A stretch of DNA of 22,551 nucleotides from CAYJDR01 sp964368965 (lineage in GTDB: Bacteria > Chrysiogenota > Deferribacteres > Deferribacterales > Mucispirillaceae): assembly GCA_964368965.1 (NCBI GenBank), contig CAYJDR010000035.1, positions 1-22,551 of the forward strand, in the 5' to 3' direction. This document shows positions 1 through 8,055 of this stretch, in pieces; position 1 is the stretch's first letter; each line of letters starts with the position of its first letter. A program made the position numbers and the translations under genes. The notes under the pieces are model-generated. The model saw only the letters and a program-made list of their open reading frames with translations, made no database searches and was not told where the DNA came from.

Positions 1-205
1 GAGCAAAGCTATGAACCCATAACCTTTTACTCCGTGCGGCTTTGCCGTACTCGTGAAACACTTCCCACATTTCTAATGCTTGCGATAACAAAGTATCATC
101 TGTACACAAGCAAAGAACTGTTGTTCGTGTTTTGCATCCGTAGTCAAATGCTCTATCCAACCCTGCTACGAGCGCTTTTAATATTTCTACTGTCAAACTG
201 TGACT
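1..205 (-). pseudogene. Unidentified coding-like remnant, cut by the window edge
   Basis: The minus strand stays open from about 205 down to base 1. Its translation has a coding-like composition (for example EILKALVAGLDRAF, then ALEMWEVFHEYGKAARSKRL). There is no ATG; the first possible start is a TTG at 194-196 without a convincing ribosome binding site, and an in-frame stop lies just upstream at 206-208. The base composition is less AT-rich than the 229-383 spacer that follows. It could be the 5' end of a gene starting at TTG, a fragment of a decayed gene, or chance. I cannot assign a family. The overlapping plus-strand frame (34-228) looks less protein-like. Confidence 0.25.
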
Positions 206-310
206 CTAAGTCAGTTGCTCTCAAGTAGGATAGATTATATAACCGACTTTTTAAGAAAAAGCAAGAACTTTTTTTAAAAAATTTAACATTTTAAAATCTT
301 AATAAATATC

Positions 311-340
311 TTGACTTTAAATGGTGTTATCAAGTATTTT
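311..340 (+). promoter_or_regulatory. Probable sigma-70 promoter of the iorA operon
   Basis: A -35 element TTGACT (311-316) and a -10 element TATTTT (335-340) are 18 bp apart, in a very AT-rich stretch about 45 bases before the iorA start. Nothing else convincing lies in 206-383 apart from A/T runs. Confidence 0.5.
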
Positions 341-383
341 CAAATTTAACATCTTATTAGTAAAAAATGAATAGCAGGTTATT

Positions 384-2120
384 ATGTCAAAAGGTTTTTA
401 TCTAGGTAACGAACTAATCGCCCTTGCAGCAAAAAATGCTGGTGTCACATCAGCTTATGCATACCCAGGCACCCCATCTAGTGAAATATTATCAGCATTT
501 CAAACATATTCACCAGAGGCCTACTCACAATGGGCATTAAATGAAAAGTTAGCACTCGAACTAGCATCAGCCGCAGCAATATCTGGCTCAATCGCACTAT
601 GCTGTATGAAGCAAGTCGGGCTTAATGTAGCTGCTGACCCATTATTTTCTGTTGCATATACTGGCGTGAATGGAGCATTAGTGCTTGTGTCTGCTGACGA
701 CCCTGGCCCGCATAGCTCACAAACAGAGCAAGATAGCAGGCTTTACGCATACTCAGCTAAGATACCTGTGCTAGACTTAGCAACACCTGAAGACGCATAC
801 CACCTTACACTTAAAGCGTTTGAGATATCTCATAAATTTTCTATACCTGTAATCATTAGACCAGTTATGAGGGTTTGTCACTCTAGGCGCTCTTTCGATG
901 TGCCTGACGAAACACTTGATATCCCTGTGACAAAGTTTACAAAAGATCCATCTAGGTTTGCAGCTACGCCAAAGTTTAGAGCAGAGCTTCATAGAGTGCT
1001 TATTAAAAAACTTGATGAAATCGCTGAGCAATATGCGCCAACAATTAATAAGAAAAATAAATACGCTATCGTAGCTAGTGGCTATCCTTATGCTGCTGCT
1101 TATGATATCAAACATACTTTTGAAGGCAAAGCTGATCTTATAAAGATTGACATGCCACATCCTATATCAAAAGACTTCATACGCCAACTTGAAGAAAGCT
1201 ATGAAAAAATATTAGTGCTCGAAGAAACATTCCCAATGCTTGAAAACGAATTTAACGAAAGCAATAAAGTATATGGCAAACGTAACAATACTGTTATTTC
1301 CGCTGGTGAGTTTACTATCGACGAGTGTAAAAAATCAATCGCTATTTTCCTAGGTGAACAACCAGAAGTGACAGAAGTATATGCAGTAAACAATATTAAG
1401 CCACCGGCAAAGCCACGTTTATGCGCTGGTTGCGGGCATAGGCCTGCTTTTTATGCTATCAAGCGTGCTGCACCTCGTGGGATATATGCCGGTGACATAG
1501 GGTGCTACACTTTAGGCACAAATTTAAAAGCTGTCGATACATGTATATGTATGGGTGCGTCTATCACGTTTGCAGAAAGTTTGAAGCGTGAAAACCCTGA
1601 TAAACATGTCGTATGTACGATAGGCGATTCGACATTCTTCCATACAGGTGTGCCAGCGCTCATTAATGCAAAATTGTATGATGCGCCGATAGTAGTTGCG
1701 CTACTCGATAATGCTACAACTGCGATGACAGGCTTCCAACCTGTGCCGCATGAAATGGGTAAAATAACCCTTGAAAATGTAATCAAAGGCATAGGCGTTG
1801 ATTTTGTTAAGATAATCAACCCATACAATGTTAAAGAATCAGTTGTGTTGCTAAAAGAAGCTATCGCATATGCTGAGGAAAATAATACTCCAGCAGTTGT
1901 AATCTTTAGGCAACCTTGCATAACAAAAACTAAACAACGTGCAGATAAGATTGTTACAATCAATGAAAAGTGTACTGCATGCGGCATCTGCTTCGAAATG
2001 TTTGAGTGCCCAGCACTATCTGAGGAAAATGGAAAAGTTATTGTGAACGAAGTCGCATGTATAGGGTGTATGGCATGCATCGAAATTTGCCCATGTAACG
2101 CTATAGAGGAGAGCAAATAA
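384..2120 (+). CDS. iorA: Indolepyruvate ferredoxin oxidoreductase, alpha subunit
   Basis: This is the large subunit of the enzyme that oxidatively decarboxylates aryl pyruvates (indolepyruvate, phenylpyruvate) to aryl-acetyl-CoA and reduces ferredoxin in the cytoplasm. The 578-residue length is normal for the family. The N-terminus carries the family motif YPGTPSSEI. The thiamine diphosphate region runs from GDIGCYTLG through CTIGDSTFFHTG to DNATTAMTG. The C-terminus holds two [4Fe-4S] ligand sets: C530, C533, C536, C542 (CxxCxxCx5CP) and C559, C562, C565, C569 (CxxCxxCx3CP). The ATG at 384 follows AGCAGG at good spacing. The stop overlaps the iorB start by one base, so the two are translationally coupled. 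Confidence 0.95.
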   Translation: MSKGFYLGNELIALAAKNAGVTSAYAYPGTPSSEILSAFQTYSPEAYSQWALNEKLALELASAAAISGSIALCCMKQVGLNVAADPLFSVAYTGVNGALVLVSADDPGPHSSQTEQDSRLYAYSAKIPVLDLATPEDAYHLTLKAFEISHKFSIPVIIRPVMRVCHSRRSFDVPDETLDIPVTKFTKDPSRFAATPKFRAELHRVLIKKLDEIAEQYAPTINKKNKYAIVASGYPYAAAYDIKHTFEGKADLIKIDMPHPISKDFIRQLEESYEKILVLEETFPMLENEFNESNKVYGKRNNTVISAGEFTIDECKKSIAIFLGEQPEVTEVYAVNNIKPPAKPRLCAGCGHRPAFYAIKRAAPRGIYAGDIGCYTLGTNLKAVDTCICMGASITFAESLKRENPDKHVVCTIGDSTFFHTGVPALINAKLYDAPIVVALLDNATTAMTGFQPVPHEMGKITLENVIKGIGVDFVKIINPYNVKESVVLLKEAIAYAEENNTPAVVIFRQPCITKTKQRADKIVTINEKCTACGICFEMFECPALSEENGKVIVNEVACIGCMACIEICPCNAIEESK

Positions 2121-2620
2121 TGCAAGCAATTATATGTGGATTAGGTGGCCAAGGCGTCATAACTATAAACGCAATCATTGGTACACTAGCAACTAAACTA
2201 GGGCTTGAAGTTACATCGGCTGAAACTCATGGCATGGCGATGCGTGGTGGTAGTGTTTATACATCGTTGAAGATAGGCGACAACCTTTGTCCAACAGTTG
2301 CAGAAGGTTGTGCTGATGTTATACTTAGCACTAATGTTGACGAAGCTAAGCGTAATATGCGTTACTTGAAACAAGGTGGCGCAATTATTACTGACGGTGA
2401 GCTTAAGTTAGATGTTGCATGTAAAGTCGTTTGTGTAAATGCAAACGATATTGCTGTAGAACGTTTTGGTGGCGCTGTTCATGCTGGCACAATTTTGCTA
2501 GGTGCGTTTATTGCAGAGTTTAGCGATGTGTTCCCAGTGGAGCAATCAGTGGATATATTAAAACAAAATAAAAAAATAAATATAGAAGCCTTGCAATATG
2601 GCTTAAGTTTGAAGGCGTAG
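2120..2620 (+). CDS. iorB: Indolepyruvate ferredoxin oxidoreductase, beta subunit
   Basis: This is the small (gamma-type) subunit that pairs with IorA. The N-terminus has the family signature GLGGQGVITINAIIG, followed by SAETHGMAMRGGSV, typical of the pyruvate/ketoisovalerate oxidoreductase gamma domain. At 166 residues it is slightly shorter than many IorB proteins but reads complete, ending just before the ligase gene. The ATG overlaps the TAA of iorA (2118-2120) by one base, and GAGGAG in the end of iorA serves as ribosome binding site. It has no iron-sulfur ligands of its own, as expected. Confidence 0.93.
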   Translation: MQAIICGLGGQGVITINAIIGTLATKLGLEVTSAETHGMAMRGGSVYTSLKIGDNLCPTVAEGCADVILSTNVDEAKRNMRYLKQGGAIITDGELKLDVACKVVCVNANDIAVERFGGAVHAGTILLGAFIAEFSDVFPVEQSVDILKQNKKINIEALQYGLSLKA

Positions 2621-2623
2621 TTA

Positions 2624-3850
2624 ATGGCGATTATTAAGGAATTACAAAAAGAATTACTAGAAAAAACACTGTGGCGTATCAAAAAATATAACCCAGAATA
2701 CGCAAAAAGTTTTAATCTGCCTGATAAGATCGAAACATATGAAGAACTTGCGGAGTTGCCGTTTCTGGATAAGGGTATGCTAAGGGACGGATATCCATTC
2801 AAATATTTATGTGCAGATAAGAAAGAATTAGCACGCATGCATATGTCAAGTGGCTCAACAGGTACACCTATTATAAACCCAATGACAGCAAACGATGTTA
2901 AAAATTGGGGCGATATTGTTGGTAGATGCATGAAGACTGTTGGTATGACTAGTGAAGACACTATACAAATTACTCCAACTTTTGGCTTATTTAACGGTGG
3001 TTTCGGGTTTCACTATGGCGCTGAAAATGTTGGTGCATTTATAGTGCCTGCAAGTGCTGGGCGTAGTAGTTTGCAGTTATCGCTTATGAAAGATATGGGT
3101 GTTACCGTGCTTGGTGCGATTGCTTCATACCCACTTAGGCTTATCGAAATTGCACGTGAAAAAGGGTTCGATTTTTCTGAAACAAGTTTAAGATTGGGCA
3201 TATTTGGTGCAGAAGTGTGGAGCTCTGAAATGCGTGACCGTATCGAAAAAGCTATGGGGATTAAAGCATATGACATTATTGGTATGACGGAAACTGGTGG
3301 CGTAGGCATGGGGATAGATTGCCCTCACCAAACAGGCATACACGTATGGGACGACTACCTTTTTGAAATCATTGACCCAGTAACATTAAAGCCAGTTGAA
3401 GACGGTGTAGAGGGTGAACTTGTAGTGACTACACTTAATCGTGAGGGGTTGCCATTAATCAGGTATAGAACAAGCGATATTACTACAATCGTAGGCAGAG
3501 ATAAATGCGCATGTGGGCATGAAACGGCACGCATTGCAAAGATTAAAGGGCGCACTGATGACATGCTGAAGCTAAAAGGCATCAACTTCTATCCAACGCA
3601 GGTTGAGTCGGTTTTAATGAACTTCAAAGAAGCGTCAGATAACTACCTAATAGTGCTTGAAGACGATAGTGGAAAAAATGCCGTGACTATTGTTGTAGAA
3701 TCTGATACAAAAGAAAAAGAAAAACTCAGTAAAAAAATCACTGAGGCGATATATGATATGTTAGCGTTTAAAGCAGTTATCGAACTTGTGCCACTAGGTG
3801 CACTAGAGCGTAAAGACGGTAAAGCTAAACGTGTAATAGATAAGCGTTAA
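2624..3850 (+). CDS. paaK: Phenylacetate-CoA ligase family protein (AMP-forming)
   Basis: This is an adenylate-forming enzyme of the PaaK family that joins aryl acetates to CoA with ATP to AMP. At 408 residues it is slightly shorter than typical PaaK (about 430). It shows the P-loop motif SSGSTGTP, the YDIIGMTETGG motif, RYRTSD, and KGRTDDMLKLKGINFYP near the hinge, followed by the small C-terminal domain. A CxCGHE zinc-type motif (CACGHE) lies before the hinge. The gene starts 3 bases after iorB. Coupling to IorAB suggests either activation of aryl acetates or conversion of the aryl-acetyl-CoA made by IorAB; the direction cannot be read from sequence. Confidence 0.9.
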   Translation: MAIIKELQKELLEKTLWRIKKYNPEYAKSFNLPDKIETYEELAELPFLDKGMLRDGYPFKYLCADKKELARMHMSSGSTGTPIINPMTANDVKNWGDIVGRCMKTVGMTSEDTIQITPTFGLFNGGFGFHYGAENVGAFIVPASAGRSSLQLSLMKDMGVTVLGAIASYPLRLIEIAREKGFDFSETSLRLGIFGAEVWSSEMRDRIEKAMGIKAYDIIGMTETGGVGMGIDCPHQTGIHVWDDYLFEIIDPVTLKPVEDGVEGELVVTTLNREGLPLIRYRTSDITTIVGRDKCACGHETARIAKIKGRTDDMLKLKGINFYPTQVESVLMNFKEASDNYLIVLEDDSGKNAVTIVVESDTKEKEKLSKKITEAIYDMLAFKAVIELVPLGALERKDGKAKRVIDKR

Positions 3851-3864
3851 TTTAAGGAGAAAAT

Positions 3865-4428
3865 ATGAAAAAGTTATTAATCACACTGATGATGATGTTT
3901 GTTGCATCATTCGCATTCGCGCAAGCGCCTGTAAAAGTGCTTATGGAAACTACAATGGGTAATATCGAGCTAGAACTATACCCAGATAAAGCACCAGCAA
4001 CTGTCGAAAACTTTGTAAAGTATGCTAATGATGGCTATTATAACGGTTTGATTTTTCACCGCGTTATCAATAAATTTATGGTGCAAGGTGGCGGCATGGA
4101 TAAAGATATGAAGCCGAAAGCAACATATGCTCCTGTTAAAATTGAATCAGCAAATGGTTTGAAAAATAACAGAGGCACTATCGCCATGGCACGTACATCT
4201 GACCCTAACTCAGCAACAAGTCAGTTCTTTATTAACCACCAAGATAACCCATTTTTAAACTACAAAGCGCCAACTACTCAAGGTTATGGCTATGCGGTTT
4301 TTGGTAAAGTTACTAAAGGTATGGATGTTGTTGATAAAATGGCAGCAGTAAAAACTGGCAGCAGACTTGGGCATGGTGATGTTCCTATTGCTCCAATTAC
4401 AATAAATTCTGTAAAAATTATTAAATAA
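3865..4428 (+). CDS. Periplasmic cyclophilin-type peptidyl-prolyl cis-trans isomerase
   Basis: It catalyses cis-trans isomerisation of prolyl bonds, probably in the periplasm. A Sec signal peptide (MKKLLITLMMMFVASFAFA, then QAP) is followed by one cyclophilin domain filling the rest of the 187 residues. Active-site landmarks are FHRVI (catalytic Arg), FMVQGGG and SATSQFFIN. The residue that is Trp in many cyclophilins (in QGWGYAVFG) is Tyr here, which usually lowers cyclosporin affinity. GGAG precedes the ATG by 7 bases. The gene is 14 bases after paaK and 15 before a second cyclophilin, so it is probably in the same transcript. It resembles PpiA. Confidence 0.93.
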   Translation: MKKLLITLMMMFVASFAFAQAPVKVLMETTMGNIELELYPDKAPATVENFVKYANDGYYNGLIFHRVINKFMVQGGGMDKDMKPKATYAPVKIESANGLKNNRGTIAMARTSDPNSATSQFFINHQDNPFLNYKAPTTQGYGYAVFGKVTKGMDVVDKMAAVKTGSRLGHGDVPIAPITINSVKIIK

Positions 4429-4443
4429 TTTAGGTGACATAAC

Positions 4444-5109
4444 ATGAGCGAAACAGAGAAAAAAGCAACTAAAAAAACTGCAACAAAAAAAGCAACAACT
4501 ACTAAAAAAACAACAACTGCTAAAAAGGCAACGACTACTAAAAAAGCACCAGCTAAAAAACCTGCTGCAAAAGCTGCTCCTAAAAAGACAGCCGCAAAGA
4601 AAGATGCAAACCCAGTAGTTCAGCTAGAAACAAACTTTGGTAACATAACTATCGAGTTATACCCTAAAGAGGCTCCGATAACAGTTAAAAACTTCATCGA
4701 CTATGTTGAAGCAAAACATTATGACGAATTAATTTTCCACCGTGTTATTGCAAACTTTATGGTGCAAGGTGGCGGGTTTGATAATGGGTTTGAAGAGCGT
4801 GATGGCAAAAGAGCACCTATTCAAAATGAGGCAAATAACGGCTTAAAGAACGACAGAGGCACTATCGCCATGGCTCGTACTCAAGACCCACACTCAGCTA
4901 CAAGCCAGTTTTTCATCAACCATAAAGATAATGACTTCTTAAACTTCACAGAAGAAAGCATTCGTGGTTGGGGTTATGCAGTATTCGGTAAAGTGACTGA
5001 TGGTATGGATGTTGTAGATAAAATCGCATCAGTAAAAACTACAAGAATGGGCTATTATGATGACGTTCCAGAAATGGTTGTTATGATAATGAAAGCTACT
5101 TTAGTTTAA
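4444..5109 (+). CDS. Cytoplasmic cyclophilin with a Lys/Thr/Ala-rich N-terminal tail
   Basis: This 221-residue protein has two parts. Residues 1 to about 55 are almost only Lys, Thr and Ala with a few Pro, in a repeating KKATT/KKA pattern like histone H1 tails, and there is no signal peptide. Residues from about 58 onward form a complete cyclophilin domain with FHRVI, FMVQGGG, SATSQFFIN and GWGYAVFG, here with the Trp kept. The start is supported by AGGTGA 7 bases before the ATG. It is a paralogue of the upstream periplasmic cyclophilin. The basic tail suggests binding to nucleic acid or ribosomes; that is inference. The terminator at 5136-5163 follows. Confidence 0.92.
   Translation: MSETEKKATKKTATKKATTTKKTTTAKKATTTKKAPAKKPAAKAAPKKTAAKKDANPVVQLETNFGNITIELYPKEAPITVKNFIDYVEAKHYDELIFHRVIANFMVQGGGFDNGFEERDGKRAPIQNEANNGLKNDRGTIAMARTQDPHSATSQFFINHKDNDFLNFTEESIRGWGYAVFGKVTDGMDVVDKIASVKTTRMGYYDDVPEMVVMIMKATLV
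4453..4612 (+). repeat. Low-complexity coding repeat for the Lys/Thr/Ala tail
   Basis: Imperfect repeats of ACTAAAAAA/GCAACA-type units encode the basic tail. Such tracts change length easily by slippage, so tail length may vary between strains. Confidence 0.6.
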
Positions 5110-5135
5110 TTTATAAATAACTGATATATAAAGCG

Positions 5136-5163
5136 ATCGCCCTACAAAATAGGGCGATTTTTT
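5136..5163 (+). terminator. Rho-independent terminator of the iorA-cyclophilin operon
   Basis: A perfect 9-bp stem, ATCGCCCTA (5136-5144) with TAGGGCGAT (5150-5158), has a five-base loop CAAAA and a run of six T (5158-5163). It also overlaps the 3' end of the convergent gene, but lacks a T run on that strand. Confidence 0.9.
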
Positions 5164-6076
5164 ATTTGCTTGATTTTAAGGCGATAATTTCTTTCTCTGC
5201 TTTCTTCAACACATCATATATTTCATCATGTTGCTTTTTCATAAGGGTTAGCATGTCGTATGCTTCGTTAATGCATTCATTAAATTCAGCCATAAGAAGT
5301 GCTAAATTATCATAGTTTGCTTTTGGCAATATTTTTAATTCGCTGTAGCAAGCAGTATATCTTTTTTCGATGGTATTTGTGATATGGTTACATGTTTTGA
5401 GCAGTTGTGATAAACTGTCGTTAAGTGCAACATATATAGCGATTATGTGTTGTGCATTATCACGTGTTACTAACAGCTGGCTTACGAGCTCATAATAATG
5501 TGCACATGCAACTTTTAAGTTATTTGCGTTAAGCGCATGCTTATGTAGCCCAGTTTCACTTGCTTTTTCAATAAGTTGTGGTAACTCAGTTGTGACAAGC
5601 ATATCATGTTTGTTTATGCCAGCGTAGCAAAATACAGAAACTTCTTTCAAGTGTAGTTGAATTTTTATGTAGATTTTACCAAAGTCAGCAAGTTTTTTTA
5701 CTGTGCTTTGCTCTGTAGTAGCTACATATTCAAGTAAGTCTGCAAGTGTAATGTCTATGGCTTTTGCATGTTTATTAACATCTTCAATTTTCCCTTGTTT
5801 AGATTGGAAAAAAGCGGATATACCTGTATTTTGAGTTAAGTGGTAGTTGTTTATGTCTGCTGTGATAAATGTATTCACATGCTCTATATTAGTGTCATTA
5901 TTTATCTTATATAAAAAGTCGTAAACTATTTTTAGAGTTTCATTTATAGTTGCAGCAGTTTTCATATTATAATTTGCTACTGTTTCAAAATCATTGATAT
6001 CGATTTGCCCGATAAACTCCGTAGCTAACTCTATTTCTTCTGTTGTAAATTTGTGTTGTTTTATTATTTGCTTCAT
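5162..6076 (-). CDS. Hypothetical helical protein, family not recognised
   Basis: This 304-residue protein has no signal peptide and no long hydrophobic segment. It is rich in Leu, Lys, Glu, Asn and Ile, and reads as mostly helical with heptad-like stretches, notably residues 1-60 and the last 60 (for example KKQHDEIYDVLKKAEKEII). It has a handful of scattered Cys and no obvious nucleotide-binding or catalytic motif. The ATG at 6076 is preferred; a TTG at 6142 in the same frame would add 22 residues rich in Tyr, Phe and Leu but has no ribosome binding site. Neither start has a clear Shine-Dalgarno. It is convergent with the cyclophilin operon and stands alone. A structural or adaptor role is only a guess. 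Confidence 0.75.
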   Translation of the reverse strand: MKQIIKQHKFTTEEIELATEFIGQIDINDFETVANYNMKTAATINETLKIVYDFLYKINNDTNIEHVNTFITADINNYHLTQNTGISAFFQSKQGKIEDVNKHAKAIDITLADLLEYVATTEQSTVKKLADFGKIYIKIQLHLKEVSVFCYAGINKHDMLVTTELPQLIEKASETGLHKHALNANNLKVACAHYYELVSQLLVTRDNAQHIIAIYVALNDSLSQLLKTCNHITNTIEKRYTACYSELKILPKANYDNLALLMAEFNECINEAYDMLTLMKKQHDEIYDVLKKAEKEIIALKSSK

Positions 6077-6185
6077 AATTTTAAGATAGTATATAAAGCT
6101 TTTAAAAAATAATTGCAATAAGTAATAATTTTTTAATGACAAATGGTAGGTAAAATTTCATGACAAGTTTTGTGACAGTTTGAAA

Positions 6186-6215
6186 ATTATAACAAAGTTC
6201 TAAAGTGTATTGCAA
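6186..6215 (-). promoter_or_regulatory. Probable promoter of the hypothetical helical protein gene
   Basis: On the minus strand TTGCAA (6215-6210), an 18-bp spacer and TATAAT (6191-6186) with an upstream TG (extended -10) form a good sigma-70 promoter. The resulting leader is about 100 bases. The rest of the 6077-6524 gap holds only this, the divergent promoter at 6377 and AT-rich filler. Confidence 0.5.
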
Positions 6216-6376
6216 GTTAAAATAGTGTAAAATATTGATAATAAATAATATTTTTTTAAAGTGATGTAAGTTGTATAATGAAAAGCAATTTCGGACAGTT
6301 AGGTTATGTATATATTGTTTATGCTATGTAATGTCTAAATGCATGAAAAATATATGAAATTATAACATGCTTATGC

Positions 6377-6405
6377 TTGACATTCTCTATACAGTTGTAT
6401 ATTAT
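6377..6405 (+). promoter_or_regulatory. Probable sigma-70 promoter of the barrel-cytochrome operon
   Basis: A consensus -35 TTGACA (6377-6382), a 17-bp spacer and -10 TATTAT (6400-6405) give a near-ideal promoter and an untranslated leader of about 113 bases before the start at 6525. Confidence 0.6.
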
Positions 6406-6524
6406 ATGAAAAGCTTAATGTGGAGCATATATCAGTTGTGCTTGTGTAACATGGTAGAAAAAATGTATCATTGTGCTATTGTGTAGCAAGTATTACCGGT
6501 GTAAAAAATGACGGAGGGATATTA

Positions 6525-8033
6525 ATGAGAAAAATCTTATTAATAGTAATGGCAGCGTTACTTAGTTTACCTGCCTATGCTTATGACGGCGCGGCATATG
6601 TTACGCCAGATAGCTGGAGCAAGCATGTCACAGCAAATGGTGTGAAAGCTTCTGCTAATGGTATCGAGTTGGAGAACGGTACACTTAAACTAGGTTTAAC
6701 TACTCGTGGTTATTTCGGCCTATTTGACAGCGAAAGCAATGCCAATGTATATCAGTACCTAAGAGCTAGGCTAGCTGATATGACTCTTGGTAATGGTACT
6801 GTTTACGCAAATGTTTACGTTCGTGGTGCTTATAATGGTAATGCAAACCCTTATGACAAGAACGGCAACAACAATCATGTTTTTTATCCATTCTACGAAG
6901 GTATTGACCAAGACCAATGGAAAAGCAGCGACTTATCTGCTAGGTTATACCAAGCAAGCATCGTTTTAGACGATGTAGTTCCAATGACTGATATAGCTTT
7001 AGGAAGGATATATCTTGACACTTTAAATCCATATAAAGTTGACGGTATCAAATTCGCAGCTACACCTATGGAATCACTACAAGTTGGTGCTTACTACGGT
7101 TTACCAGTTAGTTTTTATTCAAACCTAGAAACTCACGTGTTAGGTGCATTTGCGGTACTACCTATCGAAGCTACAGACACTAAAGTTCGTGCTGAGTATT
7201 CTTATGCAATGACTACTACTAGCAACGACGATCTAAACACTCATGTTATCAAAGCTAGAGTTGACCAATATGCTAGCCTAGGCGATATCGCTTATGGTAA
7301 TGCTTATCTTGAAGCTGCAATTGTTAATGAAGCAATGATATTCGACTTAGCATTTAATGCAAATATCGATGCTACACAAACAGGCGTTAACGCATACATC
7401 ATGGGCCAAACAGGCACTAACGAAGCTGGCAAAGTTAACCCATATGTATCAGCTTTTGAAAGCGTATTAGGTGACGAAAGTGAATTTGTTATGCTTGGTG
7501 CATTATTGAGCCAAGGTTTAACTGAAAACTTCATGATAAGTGCTGGTATTGAGAGCCGCATTAATGGCAGCCGCTCATACAGCAACATGGATTACACTAG
7601 ATTTTTCGGTACTGTAGATATCATCGGTTTAGTTCACTACAATAACTTTATTTCTGTTATTGGTGACTACTACATCGCACCAAGAACTAAGCATGCTCAG
7701 GAAGAGTCTCAACTATTAGTTGGCTTACGTATGACTCAAATAGTTAATGATTCTTTAGACCTATACCTAGGTTCTAACGTAATGAACTATCGTTTCCATG
7801 CTAACCCGATCAAATACATAACTGGCGACCCATTTAACACTGGCTTACTGCAACAATCACTTGTGACAGAAAGCGAAAACAATGCTATAGCTTATGTTGG
7901 TGGTATGTGGAAAGCTAATGAGTGGTGTGTTGTTCAACTAGACTACACATATGAGTACTCAAGCATTTTCTCTGACTATGGCAAAGACACAAATGCTCAC
8001 ACTTTAGAAGCATGGGTTAACTTTTTATTTTAG
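6525..8033 (+). CDS. Outer-membrane beta-barrel (porin-like) protein
   Basis: A 502-residue secreted protein. The start at 6525 is chosen because GGAGGG (6513-6518) precedes it at ideal spacing and a Sec signal peptide follows at once (MRKILLIVMAALLSLPAYA, then YDG); an in-frame ATG at 6471 has neither. The mature part is rich in Tyr, Asn, Gly, Ala and Thr with alternating strand patterns, has almost no Cys, and ends in Phe (EAWVNFLF), the usual outer-membrane barrel C-terminus. I do not recognise a specific porin family. The gene is followed after 22 bases by a pentaheme cytochrome, so it may be the barrel of a porin-cytochrome conduit; a plain solute porin is the alternative. Confidence 0.85.
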   Translation: MRKILLIVMAALLSLPAYAYDGAAYVTPDSWSKHVTANGVKASANGIELENGTLKLGLTTRGYFGLFDSESNANVYQYLRARLADMTLGNGTVYANVYVRGAYNGNANPYDKNGNNNHVFYPFYEGIDQDQWKSSDLSARLYQASIVLDDVVPMTDIALGRIYLDTLNPYKVDGIKFAATPMESLQVGAYYGLPVSFYSNLETHVLGAFAVLPIEATDTKVRAEYSYAMTTTSNDDLNTHVIKARVDQYASLGDIAYGNAYLEAAIVNEAMIFDLAFNANIDATQTGVNAYIMGQTGTNEAGKVNPYVSAFESVLGDESEFVMLGALLSQGLTENFMISAGIESRINGSRSYSNMDYTRFFGTVDIIGLVHYNNFISVIGDYYIAPRTKHAQEESQLLVGLRMTQIVNDSLDLYLGSNVMNYRFHANPIKYITGDPFNTGLLQQSLVTESENNAIAYVGGMWKANEWCVVQLDYTYEYSSIFSDYGKDTNAHTLEAWVNFLF

Positions 8034-8055
8034 CACAAGGGATAGGAGCATATAA

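Noticed and set aside
34..228. 64-residue plus-strand frame at the left edge
   Set aside because: No ribosome binding site and no coding-like composition; the opposite strand reads better.
1505..2125. 206-residue minus-strand frame inside iorA and iorB
   Set aside because: It lies antisense to unmistakable thiamine-binding and iron-sulfur motifs of iorA, so it is a shadow frame.
2479..2961. 160-residue minus-strand frame across iorB and paaK
   Set aside because: Antisense shadow of two confidently identified genes.
4453..4612. Tandem repeats as a CRISPR-like or non-coding array
   Set aside because: The repeats are short, imperfect and in frame within a protein gene; they encode a basic tail.
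6077..6142. TTG-initiated extension of the hypothetical helical protein
   Set aside because: No ribosome binding site and an aromatic-rich stretch unlike the rest; the ATG at 6076 is simpler, though not certain.
6260..6332. Short frame starting MKSNFGQLG in the gap before the barrel gene
   Set aside because: Only 17 codons, without a ribosome binding site, and upstream of the likely promoter.
6471..6524. Earlier in-frame start of the barrel protein
   Set aside because: It would put 18 residues before the signal peptide and include the GGAGGG ribosome binding site in the coding region.
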